Shown: piece after piece, positions 9,050-17,891 of the stretch | Position numbering within the stretch: position 1 is the stretch's first letter | Layout of the letters: each line of letters begins with the position of its first letter | Assembly (NCBI RefSeq): GCF_000687915.1 | Contig: NZ_JHZY01000002.1 | Location: 930,001-994,000 of the forward strand | DNA from: Leeuwenhoekiella sp. MAR_2009_132 | Lineage (GTDB): Bacteria; Bacteroidota; Bacteroidia; Flavobacteriales; Flavobacteriaceae | Direction: 5' to 3' | DNA: 64,000 nt | The notes under the pieces: generated by a model | What the model saw: the letters and a program-made list of their open reading frames with translations, nothing else | Told to the model about the DNA's origin: nothing | Databases searched by the model: none | Made by a program: the position numbers and the translations under genes

Positions 9050-9550
9050 TTAGCCTTTAGTTTGACTTTTCATCATTATTTCCTGAAATTTTTGTTGAAG
9101 TGCTTTATCATTTTGAAGAGCTATAGCAACCGCTTTGTAGGTTTCCATAGTTAGGCCGTGATCCTTTATAATCGCAAACATTTTAGATTCTAATTTTGGT
9201 TGCATACTCTTAATCTCGGTAATTACTGCTGCGTGCTGTTTTAATTCTTCTTTAGATGCATCTACCGTAGTTTTAGGATCCAATTTAGATTTTTGAATTT
9301 CATTAAAACGGTCTACTTCTAAACCATTATTTTTAATGATTACCATCATCTCTTGTTGGGCTACTTTGTTTTCTTCCTGTACTTCTATAAAGGCATCAGC
9401 AAACTTAGTAAGTTCTGCATTAGTTATTTCTGATTGAGTTTGCGTGGTTGACTGGCTAGGTGCTACTTGCGCTCTTGCAGTAAAGTTTACACCACCTATT
9501 AAAGCACCCGTGAGTGCTAACGCAATTATATCTTTTTTAAATGTAATCAT
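9050..9550 (-). CDS. DUF4168 domain-containing secreted protein
   Basis: A 166-residue exported protein of unknown function. The signal peptide (residues 1-28, ending ARAQ) is followed by a Gln/Thr-rich linker and then a helical DUF4168 domain (LTKFADAFIEVQEENK onward). It contains two related segments: IIKNNGLEVDRFNEI and IIKDHGLTMETYKAV. This internal repeat is characteristic of DUF4168. It is monocistronic. Its role is unknown, and a periplasmic or stress-related helical protein is only a guess. Confidence 0.8.
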   Translation of the reverse strand: MITFKKDIIALALTGALIGGVNFTARAQVAPSQSTTQTQSEITNAELTKFADAFIEVQEENKVAQQEMMVIIKNNGLEVDRFNEIQKSKLDPKTTVDASKEELKQHAAVITEIKSMQPKLESKMFAIIKDHGLTMETYKAVAIALQNDKALQQKFQEIMMKSQTKG

Positions 9551-9683
9551 TATGTTTCTTTTTTAAATGAAGTTTAATGTTAGGAAAGAAACATACCATA
9601 GCCGTTATTTTAAGAAAGAGATTGTTATTTTTTACAACAGCTTAACATAATATCGGGCAAATGTTAATACTATCTTTAAAGAA

Positions 9684-9721
9684 TAAAAAAAAATGTCTGT
9701 TGTGATATCACAACAGACATT
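9684..9721 (-). terminator. Terminator of the prolyl-isomerase operon
   Basis: A 30-bp perfect palindrome at 9692-9721 (arms AATGTCTGTTGTGAT) adjoins an A run at 9685-9693, which reads as a U tract on the minus strand. It lies 33 bp downstream of the cyclophilin-FKBP stop codon. Confidence 0.8.
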
Positions 9722-9753
9722 AATAATACTTCAATTCAGTATAAAATTAGAAT

Positions 9754-10929
9754 TTAGTCTTCTTGCTCTCGGTCATCTAGAAGCTCAACTTCAAAAACCA
9801 GATTTGTACGCGGCGGTATAATACGATACCCGCGCTCGCCATATCCTAAATGATAGGGAATAAACAGCGTTGCTTTATCTCCATAGTTTAATTGCTGAAT
9901 CCCTTCTTTAAACCCTGCAATCATTTGTGCTTCGGGACCGTATGGGATTTCTACAGGAACATACATATTTTCTTTGGGTCGCGTTTGAATGTCCCACTCA
10001 TCTGCACACGCCTGAATATTACTGTCAAAAAGTTCGCCATCAGAAAAATATCCTGCGTAATTTACTTTTACTTTTTGAGAACGTTTTGGTTTTTCTTCAG
10101 AACCTTTTTCGGTTATGACTAGCGCAAGACCACTTTCTAATGTGTCTGCTTTTTTACGTAATTCTTCAAATAAGGCTTTCTGGTCATCTTTTAATTTTTG
10201 TTTGGCAGCCAAAGCATTTTCTTTTTCTTGAGCCTTTTTCTCAATCTCTTCAGTAAAAACTTCGGGTGCTTCAAAGTGACGGGCTTCTGCACCTTTTCTA
10301 ATGATTTTTACAGATTGTATGGTAACCTTACTTTTTGGTTTTCCAGTACGCGCGTCAAGCATTTCGGTTTCAGTTATTTTCTTTAAAACATCAAAACCAG
10401 AAACCAATTGACCAAAAACCGTATGACAACCAATTTGTGGATTTTTACAATTTTTGAGATTATCTTCAGCATCGTAGCCATCTAAGTGTGGAGTAGGAGC
10501 ATCTGTGATAAAAAACTGACTACCATTTGTACCATAGCCAGAATTTGCCATAGAAAGCACACCTATAGTGTCGTGCTTTAACTCTGGGCTAAATTCATCG
10601 TGAAATTTATAGCCAGGGCCACCACTACCATTACCTTTAGGGTCACCACCCTGTATTATAAAACCTTTCATTATGCGGTGAAAGGTAAGGTTGTCATAAA
10701 AGGGTTTGCCTTTGTAAATAGAATCTGCAAGCGGATTATTACCTTCTGCTAAGGAAACAAAATTGGCAACTGTAGCCGGCGCTTCTTTATAAAATAAGTT
10801 TATGATCATGGTGCCTTTGTTGGTTAGAACTTCAGCATAAAGACCATTATCTAAATCAGGGTATTTATCATCTGCGCAGGACACAAACGCAAATAAAATC
10901 ATGAATGCAAGAACAGATGCTTTTTTCAT
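9754..10929 (-). CDS. Lipoprotein peptidylprolyl isomerase, cyclophilin-FKBP fusion
   Basis: A periplasmic or outer-membrane lipoprotein carrying two unrelated prolyl isomerase folds. The lipobox is FVSC (Cys18). A cyclophilin domain (about residues 28-215) includes FHRIMKGFIIQGGDPKGNG and GSQFFIT. A charged helical linker (about 220-265) follows, then an FKBP domain (about 268-387) with KVKVNYAGYFSDGELFDSN and IPYHLGYGERG. The two domains would help fold exported proteins. It is 2 bp downstream of gldI, so it belongs to the same operon (nrnA-gldI-this gene). Confidence 0.9.
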   Translation of the reverse strand: MKKASVLAFMILFAFVSCADDKYPDLDNGLYAEVLTNKGTMIINLFYKEAPATVANFVSLAEGNNPLADSIYKGKPFYDNLTFHRIMKGFIIQGGDPKGNGSGGPGYKFHDEFSPELKHDTIGVLSMANSGYGTNGSQFFITDAPTPHLDGYDAEDNLKNCKNPQIGCHTVFGQLVSGFDVLKKITETEMLDARTGKPKSKVTIQSVKIIRKGAEARHFEAPEVFTEEIEKKAQEKENALAAKQKLKDDQKALFEELRKKADTLESGLALVITEKGSEEKPKRSQKVKVNYAGYFSDGELFDSNIQACADEWDIQTRPKENMYVPVEIPYGPEAQMIAGFKEGIQQLNYGDKATLFIPYHLGYGERGYRIIPPRTNLVFEVELLDDREQED

Positions 10930-10931
10930 AA

Positions 10932-11486
10932 TTAATTTTCAGTATTATTTCTTTTTACTTGTATGAGATAAACCTTAGTTTGAATAGGCAAGTTAGAGCC
11001 TATTATATCTTCAAAACCGTAATATCCAAAGGCTTTATGTGAGGGAAGTAAAAAAGTGACTACATCACCTTCCTGCATTAATTTTAAGCCGTCTTTGAGT
11101 CCTGAAATAAGATCTTGATTGCTTTGTTCTATCTGATAGGTCTGCTCTCCTAAATCTTCCTTAGAAATTAAAAGATTACCATCGAGTGCATTTATTTCAT
11201 AATTAAACGTTACAAGATCTCCCGTTTTCGGTTTGATGAGACTTGTAGTGTCTTTTACATTGTAATAATACCAAAAGCCTTTATCTGAAGAAAAATACTC
11301 GTGCTCCGGGTTAGCTTCCATAATTAGCTTAATGGCTTCTTCCTGAGCTTTATTCATTTTTTTATTGCGCTCAATAGACAGGTCTACATAAGAGCCGGAT
11401 GATTGGCTAACCGGTCTTCTTGCTTCTGGAGTTTTACAAGCTGAAACAAGGACTAACAGTACAACGAGCAGGTTGAATTTATTCAT
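10932..11486 (-). CDS. gldI: Gliding motility-associated FKBP-type prolyl isomerase GldI
   Basis: FKBP-like lipoprotein needed for gliding in Flavobacterium johnsoniae, where it probably helps fold type IX secretion or gliding components. The ATG at 11486 is chosen because it opens a lipoprotein signal (MNKFNLLVVLLVLVSAC); a longer in-frame start would spoil it. The FKBP domain covers about residues 75-180 (KPKTGDLVTFNYEINALDG, LPSHKAFGYYG). The start overlaps the upstream DHH phosphoesterase gene by 8 bp, indicating translational coupling. The family is secure from the FKBP fold, lipobox and neighbourhood. Confidence 0.9.
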   Translation of the reverse strand: MNKFNLLVVLLVLVSACKTPEARRPVSQSSGSYVDLSIERNKKMNKAQEEAIKLIMEANPEHEYFSSDKGFWYYYNVKDTTSLIKPKTGDLVTFNYEINALDGNLLISKEDLGEQTYQIEQSNQDLISGLKDGLKLMQEGDVVTFLLPSHKAFGYYGFEDIIGSNLPIQTKVYLIQVKRNNTEN

Positions 11487-12495
11487 GTAGCGCTTCTTTA
11501 TATTGAGGTAATATACTAATAAAATAGGCAACTGTATCGGCTAAGGAAAGATCACTTTTACCACCTGCTGCATTTGTGTGACCACCTCCCTGAAAATGAG
11601 AACGTGACATCTCGTTAACTGAAAAACTTCCTTTAGAACGCAATGAGATTTTAATTATTCCTTCCTGTTTATTCTCTATGAAAATAAGAGCAATTTTGAT
11701 AGAATCTAATGATAACCCGTAATTTACAAAACCTTCGGTATCTCCTTTTTGATAATTATGTTCATCAAGTTCTTCCTGAGACAAGGTGATATAGGCCGCA
11801 TTATATTCTGGTAATACACGTAAATTAGTAAGAGCGGTGCCTAGTAACTGCATTCTTGAGTAACTGTTGGCATCGTAAATTTGCTCGTGTATAAAAGCAT
11901 TGTCAGCACCTTTTTCTATTAAACCGGCAATTACTTTGTGAGTTAATGCAGAAGTAGATCTAAATCTAAAAGAACCGGTATCGGTCATAATTCCGGTATA
12001 AAGACATGTGGCAATATCAGCATCTATAAGATCTAGACCATCAAGCATTTCTATGGTGTGATAAACCATCTGGCATGTAGCGCAAACAGTAACATCACTA
12101 TAGGTTACTACAGCATAATCATCAGGTTGTTGATGATGATCTATCATTACAAACTGAGCGCTGGCACTACGCAACGAATTTTCCATATCGCCTACTCTGG
12201 ATAATGAATTAAAATCTAGAGTAAAAATTAAATCTGCTTCAGCAATTAAGCGGGTAGCTTGTTGATTCTGAAGATCAAATTTAACTACTGTATTTTCAAA
12301 TGGCAGCCATTTTAAAAATTTAGGATAATCGTTAGGACTTACCACAGTTGCGTTGTGACCTTTTTTTATAAGAAATTGGTATAGACCTAAAGTTGATCCC
12401 ATTGCATCGCCATCTGGATTTTTATGTGGTATGATTACAATTTTTTTTGGGGTAGCTAAAAGATCTTTGAGAAGTAGTATTTCAGAATTTTTCAT
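11479..12495 (-). CDS. nrnA: DHH/DHHA1 phosphoesterase (NrnA-like oligoribonuclease / pAp phosphatase)
   Basis: Cytosolic Mn-dependent phosphoesterase that degrades short oligoribonucleotides and may dephosphorylate 3'-phosphoadenosine 5'-phosphate. Motifs: PHKNPDGDAMGS (motif I), LIFTLDFNSLSR (motif II), FVMIDHHQQPDDY (the DHH itself) and the C-terminal DHHA1 motif HFQGGGHTNAAGG. The length of 338 residues is normal. It is first in the operon with gldI, a neighbourhood common in Flavobacteriia. The NrnA name is by family; substrate preference is not determined. Confidence 0.9.
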   Translation of the reverse strand: MKNSEILLLKDLLATPKKIVIIPHKNPDGDAMGSTLGLYQFLIKKGHNATVVSPNDYPKFLKWLPFENTVVKFDLQNQQATRLIAEADLIFTLDFNSLSRVGDMENSLRSASAQFVMIDHHQQPDDYAVVTYSDVTVCATCQMVYHTIEMLDGLDLIDADIATCLYTGIMTDTGSFRFRSTSALTHKVIAGLIEKGADNAFIHEQIYDANSYSRMQLLGTALTNLRVLPEYNAAYITLSQEELDEHNYQKGDTEGFVNYGLSLDSIKIALIFIENKQEGIIKISLRSKGSFSVNEMSRSHFQGGGHTNAAGGKSDLSLADTVAYFISILPQYKEALHE

Positions 12496-12543
12496 AGAAG
12501 GCGAATATACGATTTCATGATATAGTGTTAATATGGGAACGTG

Positions 12544-12551
12544 TAATTTTG
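12544..12551 (+). promoter_or_regulatory. -7 box upstream of the PhoD-like gene
   Basis: TAATTTTG fits TAnnTTTG and lies 20 bp before the ATG at 12572. It falls inside the longer version of the reading frame (from 12533), which supports the downstream start. No clear -33 element is visible. Confidence 0.45.
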
Positions 12552-12571
12552 AACTTCAAATTTTAGTAAAA

Positions 12572-13597
12572 ATGATATCAAGTATTCAAAAAAGACTTTT
12601 AATCGGTTTTTGTTTAGGTTTAGTGACATTCTTTACAAACGCTCAGGAAACTACCTACACATCAGATTTCACGATTGCATTTGGTTCTTGCAATAGGGTT
12701 GATTTACCTAATCCATTTTGGAATGATATAGCTTCTAAAAATGCAGATGTGTTCATATGGGGAGGAGATGTTATTTATGCAGATACAGAAGATATGACGG
12801 TTATGGAGGCTATGTATAAACAACAAAAAGCAAATCCTGATTATAAAGCATTTGCCGAAAAGACCGAGATTTTAGGAACCTGGGATGATCACGATTATGG
12901 AATTAATGATGGTGGAGCAGAATATAGTAAAAAGCATACAAGTCAAAACCTTTTTTTAGACTTTTTAAATGTTCCTAAAGATGCTAAAGTTAGGGACCAG
13001 GAAGGCGTTTATACTTCTAAGAATTATTATAAAGATGGAAAATGGATTAAGATTATTATTCTTGATACTCGTTATTTTAGAAGTGATCTTACAGATTCTG
13101 AAATAGCCGGGAAACGTTATGAGCCCAATACGACTGAGGCCGGAACAATTTTAGGAGCTGAGCAGTGGAGTTGGTTAGAAAAGCAATTTGAAGAGAAATC
13201 AGACTATTGCGTGGTAATGAGCAGTATTCAGTTTTTAAGTGCCGAGCACGGCTTTGAAACCTGGGGAAATTTTCCTTCAGAAATTGAACGTTTTGAAAAT
13301 TTAGTGAAAAATGCGAATGCTCAACGTGTTGTTCTTTTAAGCGGGGATAGGCATATTTCAGAATTTTCTAGAAAAAATATTGAAGGAATAGATTACCCCT
13401 TAATCGATTTTACTTCAAGTGGTCTAACGCATTCTTATTCTTCATACAGTGGAGAACCTAATCAATATAGGGTAGGTGATGTAATTAGTGTACGCAGTTA
13501 TGGTTTACTTAATATTGATCTTGATAAACACATCATAAATTTTAAAATTATGGGAGTAAATGATCAGATTTTAAGCGAATTAAGTCAGCACTATTAA
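12572..13597 (+). CDS. PhoD-like metallophosphatase
   Basis: Secreted metal-dependent phosphatase of the PhoD-like family (alkaline phosphatase D or phosphodiesterase type). The ATG at 12572 opens a signal peptide (MISSIQKRLLIGFCLGLVTF...NAQ). Metal-binding signatures are visible: FGSCNR, WGGDVIYAD, GTWDDHDYGIND and VVLLSGDRHISEF. The domain fills the mature protein (341 residues in all). It is divergent from nrnA and monocistronic. Family evidence is strong; the substrate is unknown. Confidence 0.88.
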   Translation: MISSIQKRLLIGFCLGLVTFFTNAQETTYTSDFTIAFGSCNRVDLPNPFWNDIASKNADVFIWGGDVIYADTEDMTVMEAMYKQQKANPDYKAFAEKTEILGTWDDHDYGINDGGAEYSKKHTSQNLFLDFLNVPKDAKVRDQEGVYTSKNYYKDGKWIKIIILDTRYFRSDLTDSEIAGKRYEPNTTEAGTILGAEQWSWLEKQFEEKSDYCVVMSSIQFLSAEHGFETWGNFPSEIERFENLVKNANAQRVVLLSGDRHISEFSRKNIEGIDYPLIDFTSSGLTHSYSSYSGEPNQYRVGDVISVRSYGLLNIDLDKHIINFKIMGVNDQILSELSQHY

Positions 13598-13635
13598 TTC
13601 TTAATTAAGGAACTAAAATTTCTAATTAAAAGAAT

Positions 13636-13643
13636 TACTTTTG
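13636..13643 (+). promoter_or_regulatory. -7 box of ndk
   Basis: TACTTTTG matches TAnnTTTG about 66 bp before the ndk ATG at 13710. No obvious -33 box was found. Confidence 0.45.
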
Positions 13644-13709
13644 CAGCGATTTTAAAAACAAAAAAATCAATTGGCTCTTATTATGCTGATTGAAACAAAA
13701 CAAAACAAA

Positions 13710-14129
13710 ATGGCAACAAACAGAACGTTTACCATGATTAAGCCAGATGGCGTAGAGAATGGACACATTGGTGCAATATTAGAAAAAATTACAGCTTCAG
13801 GTTTTCGCATAGTAGCGCTTAAAATGACGCAAATGACTACTGCAGATGCAGAGGCTTTTTATGCAGTACATAACGAGCGTCCGTTTTTTGGAGAGCTTGT
13901 AGAATTTATGACAAGAGGTCCTATTGTTGCTGCTATCTTAGAAAAAGAAAATGCAGTTGAAGACTTTAGAACACTTATAGGAGCAACAAACCCTGCAGAT
14001 GCTGCAGAAGGTACTATTAGAAAATTATATGCTACCTCTATGGGAGAAAATGCTGTTCACGGTAGTGACAGTGATGAGAACGCAGCTATTGAAGGTGCTT
14101 TTCACTTTTCAGGTAGAGAAAAATTCTAG
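13710..14129 (+). CDS. ndk: Nucleoside diphosphate kinase
   Basis: Transfers the gamma phosphate between nucleoside triphosphates and diphosphates through a phosphohistidine. The start [18 protein letters not shown] at 13710 gives the usual 139 residues; the upstream in-frame ATG at 13671 would add a low-complexity leader absent from the family. The active-site histidine is in [12 protein letters not shown] near the C-terminus, and [18 protein letters not shown] is the nucleotide-binding region. Monocistronic, with a strong terminator. Confidence 0.96.
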   Translation: MATNRTFTMIKPDGVENGHIGAILEKITASGFRIVALKMTQMTTADAEAFYAVHNERPFFGELVEFMTRGPIVAAILEKENAVEDFRTLIGATNPADAAEGTIRKLYATSMGENAVHGSDSDENAAIEGAFHFSGREKF

Positions 14130-14149
14130 TCAGTTAATGACTTTATATT

Positions 14150-14178
14150 AAAAGAGCGGCAATTGCCGCTCTTTTTTT
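14150..14178. terminator. Bidirectional terminator between ndk and the dciA-like gene
   Basis: Arms GAGCGGCAA and TTGCCGCTC form a perfect palindrome flanked by A4 and T7 runs, between convergent genes. Confidence 0.85.
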
Positions 14179-14198
14179 GTTTTAATTAAATTTAAATT

Positions 14199-14495
14199 TT
14201 ATCTCAAAACAATAGATTTAATAACTTCTTTACCTAATTCTTCATTGAGGTTACGTATTATTTTCTCTTTCCCGTAACATAATTCTTCTCGTAAAACAGA
14301 CGAACTTAATTGTACAAATAACCTATCATTATCAAGTTTTATTTGGGTGGTGTATTTTGAAATAGCTGGCCCCATTATATCGCGCCAGGCATCTGCCACA
14401 TTAACTTTATCAATACCGGTTTGCAAATTGTTTTTTTCAACAAATGATCCCAATACATCTCGTATTGATTTAGGATCTGCGTCTCGTTTTGCCAT
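14199..14495 (-). CDS. DUF721/DciA family protein
   Basis: A 98-residue DciA-like (DUF721) protein. In other bacteria DciA loads the replicative helicase DnaB. The whole protein is the domain: an N-terminal helix with RDVLGSFVEKNN, the core DAWRDIMGPAISKYTTQIKL, and LFVQLSSSVLREELCYGKEKI. It is the last gene of a tightly packed operon with recF and the lipoprotein gene (1-bp overlap with the latter). A link to replication fits the recF neighbour, but helicase loading is inferred from family only. Confidence 0.85.
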   Translation of the reverse strand: MAKRDADPKSIRDVLGSFVEKNNLQTGIDKVNVADAWRDIMGPAISKYTTQIKLDNDRLFVQLSSSVLREELCYGKEKIIRNLNEELGKEVIKSIVLR

Positions 14496-14917
14496 TAGTC
14501 TGTAATATCTATTTTTTCAAATTTATGATACGTATAAATCAATCCCCGATCATTTTTGAGTTGTAATTCATTACCATCTGCTATTAAAACAGTTTCTGAC
14601 CAGGAGTCAAAAGGAGTAGTGTAATTGAGATACAAAGAATCATTCTTTATTATAGCAACAATATTTTCTTTAGAATCTGTGGTGACAAAGGTACCATCTA
14701 TACGCGGCAAAACCTTAGTTCTAAATCCTAATGTATCTCTTAATTCTATAAAATCTACTTGCTCATTAAATTTATAGTCGGTGGTTTTTCCATTGGGGTT
14801 TTCAACCTGTTTGATTTCCCAATATCCGTTTAGATTTTTAAGTTGCTCCTCAGGATTGTTTTCGGCGCAGCCTAAAAGAACAAAGAAAATGCTAAGCGAT
14901 GCTAGATAAGTCTTCAA
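14495..14917 (-). CDS. Small lipocalin-like lipoprotein
   Basis: A 140-residue lipoprotein with lipobox LLGC (Cys17 of [17 protein letters not shown]). The mature part starts [19 protein letters not shown], the usual opening of lipocalin-like beta-barrels in Bacteroidota, followed by alternating beta strands. The ligand is unknown. It overlaps recF by 4 bp and the DUF721 gene by 1 bp. A lipoprotein inside a replication/repair operon is probably a feature of lineage gene order, not a functional link. Confidence 0.75.
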   Translation of the reverse strand: MKTYLASLSIFFVLLGCAENNPEEQLKNLNGYWEIKQVENPNGKTTDYKFNEQVDFIELRDTLGFRTKVLPRIDGTFVTTDSKENIVAIIKNDSLYLNYTTPFDSWSETVLIADGNELQLKNDRGLIYTYHKFEKIDITD

Positions 14918-15993
14918 AGTTTAAAAATTTTATAGGTTTGGTGAATTTCTTTAATAATGTCTTCGGTGCGATCTGCGTGCGTATCGCTAATAAACAACTG
15001 CCCAAAGTTATCATCATTTACAAGATCTATAATCTGGGTTACCCGGTTTTCATCTAATTTATCAAATATATCATCTAGCAATAATAAGGGTGTTGTATTG
15101 CTTTGTGATTTTATAAAGTCAAATTGTGCCAGTTTGAGAGCTATGAGATACGATTTTTGCTGACCCTGGCTGCCAAATTTTTTAATAGGATGCCCTTCAA
15201 TTTTAAAACTTAAGTCATCGCGATGTGTGCCTACCGTTGTGTATTGAAGCGCACGGTCTTTTGCAAGATTTTCTTCAAAAAGAGTTTCTAATGAAGCATC
15301 TATTAATTGACTTTTATATTTAAGTTTTACTTCTTCTTTACCACCGCTAATGGCTGCATAGCGTTCTTTGAAAATAGGCGTAAAGGCTTCCAGAAATGCA
15401 CTTCTTTTTTCAAAAAGAATAGCTCCGAGACTGTTCATCTGCTCATTATAAATACTTAGCGTGTCTTTGTTAAACGTATGATTGGCGTTAAAGTATTTGA
15501 GAAGGGCATTGCGTTGTGCTAATGTTTTATTGTATTTAATTAAGGTGTCTAGATATGTTCTGTCGCTTTGGGCAATAACACCATCCATAAACTTACGGCG
15601 CGTCTCACTACCTTCAATAATTAAATCTCGGTCTGCAGGAGATATAATAACAAGTGGTAAAAAACCTATGTGATCAGAAAAGCGCTCGTAAATTTTGCCA
15701 TTACGTTTAATTACTTTTTTTTGACCGCGCTTTGCGCTTACGATTACTTTCTCTTCCCGCTCTTGTTTTTCATAGCTGCCATCAATTACAAAGAAATCTG
15801 CAGCGTGATTAATGTTTTGAGTGGTAATGGGGTTAAAGTAGCTCTTGCCAAAGGATAAATGGTAGATAGCATCGAGCACATTTGTTTTTCCCACACCGTT
15901 ATTTCCCACAAAACAGTTAATTTTTTTGTCGAGTGTAAAAGACGCAGTTTCAAAATTTTTATAGTTAATAAGCGAAAGTGCTTTTAGAATCAT
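14914..15993 (-). CDS. recF: DNA replication/repair protein RecF
   Basis: SMC-like ATPase that helps load RecA at gaps. Walker [10 protein letters not shown] is near residue 30, and Walker [16 protein letters not shown] lies near the C-terminus. The signature motif region [18 protein letters not shown] is intact. About 359 residues, as usual. The start at 15993 ([14 protein letters not shown]) fits the family N-terminus better than the in-frame ATG three codons upstream at 16002. First gene of the recF-lipoprotein-dciA-like operon. Confidence 0.94.
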   Translation of the reverse strand: MILKALSLINYKNFETASFTLDKKINCFVGNNGVGKTNVLDAIYHLSFGKSYFNPITTQNINHAADFFVIDGSYEKQEREEKVIVSAKRGQKKVIKRNGKIYERFSDHIGFLPLVIISPADRDLIIEGSETRRKFMDGVIAQSDRTYLDTLIKYNKTLAQRNALLKYFNANHTFNKDTLSIYNEQMNSLGAILFEKRSAFLEAFTPIFKERYAAISGGKEEVKLKYKSQLIDASLETLFEENLAKDRALQYTTVGTHRDDLSFKIEGHPIKKFGSQGQQKSYLIALKLAQFDFIKSQSNTTPLLLLDDIFDKLDENRVTQIIDLVNDDNFGQLFISDTHADRTEDIIKEIHQTYKIFKL

Positions 15994-16103
15994 AGCGTAC
16001 AAGCCAATTTTTTAAACCCTAATTCCTTGATAAATAGCATATTGAATTAAAGTGTATTCATATGCAAATTATTGAAAAATAACAAAACAATACCCTGTTA
16101 ATA

Positions 16104-16125
16104 TTGAATAAAAATTTTATTTTTG
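16104..16125 (+). promoter_or_regulatory. Promoter of the TPR protein-ribH operon
   Basis: TATTTTTG at 16118-16125 matches TAnnTTTG, with a TTG at 16104-16106 a little closer than the ideal -33 spacing. Its position rules out a translation start at 16104 and supports the ATG at 16146. Confidence 0.5.
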
Positions 16126-16145
16126 CGCCCAACAAAAGTTTAAGA

Positions 16146-16910
16146 ATGGCCACATATCAAAAAAGGGGTTACAAACCTAAGACCAAGGAAGAAGTAGAAG
16201 AAGTTGTGCAAGAAGAAAGTACAACGGCTGAAGTATTCTCATCATTAGACGAGGGAGCATCGCGTACTGAAGCCTGGGTTGAAAAGAATCAAAAACCTAT
16301 TTTCGTAGGGATAGCTGTTATCGTTATCGCTGTTTTAGGTTATTTAGGTTATGAAAAATTTATACAAGAGCCTAAAGAGTTAGAAGCGTCTAATGAGATG
16401 TATCAAGCTCAGAATTATTTTAATGAGGCTGTTTCGGGTAGCGTTGCTAAAGATTCTCTTTTTACGCTTTCTCTTAACGGAGGTGAAGGTAAATATGGTT
16501 TCTTAGATATTATAGACAATTACTCAGGTACTAAAGCCGGTAATCTGGCGCATTACTACGCTGGTATGGCATATCTAAATACAAATAAGTATCAAGAGGC
16601 AATAGATCAACTTGAAGATTTTGATAGTGATGATATGATGCTTGGTCCTTTAGCAAAAGGATCTATAGGAGATGCATTTATGCAATTAGATCAACCGGAA
16701 GAGGCGCTTTCTTTTTACAAAAAGGCAGCAGATTTAAAAGCAAATGATTTTACAACTCCACGTTTCTTATTAAAAGCGGCAACGGTGGCTCTAGCTTTAG
16801 GCAAGAATGACGATGCGGTAACGTATTTAAACAGAATTAAAGAAGATTATAGTGAGTCTGCAGCGGCTCAGGAAGTACCTTTATATTTAGGTATGGCTAA
16901 GGCAGAATAA
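16146..16910 (+). CDS. Membrane-anchored tetratricopeptide repeat protein (YfgM-like)
   Basis: A 254-residue protein with a charged cytosolic N-terminus (MATYQKRGYKPKTKEEVEE) and one membrane helix (PIFVGIAVIVIAVLGYLGYE, about residues 52-71). Periplasmic TPR repeats follow, including AGNLAHYYAGMAYLNTNKYQ and AKGSIGDAFMQLDQPEEALS. The layout matches YfgM-type proteins, which act with periplasmic chaperones at the Sec translocon. The start was chosen by the promoter position. ribH follows 12 bp downstream, so they are co-transcribed. Confidence 0.85.
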   Translation: MATYQKRGYKPKTKEEVEEVVQEESTTAEVFSSLDEGASRTEAWVEKNQKPIFVGIAVIVIAVLGYLGYEKFIQEPKELEASNEMYQAQNYFNEAVSGSVAKDSLFTLSLNGGEGKYGFLDIIDNYSGTKAGNLAHYYAGMAYLNTNKYQEAIDQLEDFDSDDMMLGPLAKGSIGDAFMQLDQPEEALSFYKKAADLKANDFTTPRFLLKAATVALALGKNDDAVTYLNRIKEDYSESAAAQEVPLYLGMAKAE

Positions 16911-16922
16911 AAAATTTAAAGT

Positions 16923-17414
16923 ATGGCTACAACAGACTTGTCTGTTTACGATAAAGCAACAATCCCAAATTCGAAAAACTTTCGGTTTGGGATTGTTGTT
17001 TCTGAATGGAATCGTGATATAACACAGGGTTTATTTCAAGGTGCTTTTGATACCTTTTTAGACTGTGGTGTACTCAAAGAAAATATTGTACGCTGGGATG
17101 TTCCTGGTAGTTTTGAGCTTATTTACGGATGTAAAAAAATGCAACAAAGCTATGATATGTTAGACGCTGTGATCGCTATAGGTAGTGTGATACAGGGACA
17201 AACAAAACATTTTGATTTTGTTTGTGACGGGGTAACTCAGGGAATAAAAGATCTTAACATACAAAGCGATATTCCTGTTATATTTTGTGTGCTTACAGAT
17301 AACACAATGCAACAAGCTATAGATCGTAGTGGCGGTCAACACGGTAATAAGGGTGTTGAGGCTGCGGTTGCTGCTATAAAAATGGCTCAACTACGCAAAG
17401 ATGCTACGTTCTAA
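16923..17414 (+). CDS. ribH: 6,7-dimethyl-8-ribityllumazine synthase
   Basis: Penultimate enzyme of riboflavin synthesis: joins 5-amino-6-ribitylaminouracil and dihydroxybutanone phosphate. The 163-residue length is normal. Motifs: FGIVVSEWNRDIT (substrate pocket), WDVPGSFELIYGCKKM, IAIGSVIQGQTKHFDFVCDG (catalytic histidine), IPVIFCVLTDNTMQQAIDR and GNKGVEAA. No other rib genes are nearby. Second gene after the TPR protein. Confidence 0.96.
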   Translation: MATTDLSVYDKATIPNSKNFRFGIVVSEWNRDITQGLFQGAFDTFLDCGVLKENIVRWDVPGSFELIYGCKKMQQSYDMLDAVIAIGSVIQGQTKHFDFVCDGVTQGIKDLNIQSDIPVIFCVLTDNTMQQAIDRSGGQHGNKGVEAAVAAIKMAQLRKDATF

Positions 17415-17479
17415 ACTGAATATATAATTCTCTTTTAATTTCTACATTCTACGGTATTAAATTGCTGTCTGTGTAATCT

Positions 17480-17522
17480 CTGAGAAGATATTGTAGTTTA
17501 TAAAATTACAATATCTTCTCAG
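17480..17522. repeat. Long inverted repeat between ribH and the next gene
   Basis: CTGAGAAGATATTGTA (17480-17495) is the exact reverse complement of 17507-17522. G-U and A-U pairs in the spacer extend the stem to about 20 bp with a 3-nt loop. No U tract follows immediately, so it is not a standard terminator. It may form the 3' end of the ribH transcript or be a protein-binding site. Confidence 0.7.
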
Positions 17523-17585
17523 CTGTTGGAATACTTTTTGCTTTCATTAAGAAGCAGGTGGCTATCGCCTTTACTTCATTTATTG

Positions 17586-17593
17586 TAAATTTG
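17586..17593 (+). promoter_or_regulatory. -7 box upstream of the small membrane protein-mutL operon
   Basis: TAAATTTG fits TAnnTTTG and sits 13 bp before the ATG at 17607, consistent with a short leader. A clear -33 element is not visible. Confidence 0.45.
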
Positions 17594-17606
17594 AATTTTA
17601 GAAATT

Positions 17607-17888
17607 ATGGGAATTTTAAAAGCACGCAAAAACAAAAAATATAGTTACAGTCCTCGTTATTACGAAGGCAGTTCAACTCCATTTAAGCTAGAGTCAAAGT
17701 TTGATAAATACCGTAAGGCTACTTTAGAAACTAAAGGTCTTAAAGGTAAGTTTACCACGGCCTGGGACGACTTTAGATATAATAATGATAAACGCGCAAA
17801 CAGAACAACTATTCTAATTTTAGCAGTTCTTGTAATGTTGTTTTTATTTATTATAGACTTTGATCTAAGCATCTTTACGCAATTTTAA
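17607..17888 (+). CDS. Small single-pass membrane protein upstream of mutL
   Basis: A 93-residue protein with a basic N-terminal half (MGILKARKNKKYSYSPRYYE) and one C-terminal membrane helix (TTILILAVLVMLFLFIIDFD, about residues 68-87). Similar small proteins beside ribH and mutL in Flavobacteriia are often mislabelled 'riboflavin synthase subunit beta'; nothing in the sequence supports an enzymatic role. It ends 3 bp before mutL, so the two share a transcript. Function unknown. Confidence 0.75.
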   Translation: MGILKARKNKKYSYSPRYYEGSSTPFKLESKFDKYRKATLETKGLKGKFTTAWDDFRYNNDKRANRTTILILAVLVMLFLFIIDFDLSIFTQF

Positions 17889-17891
17889 TAA

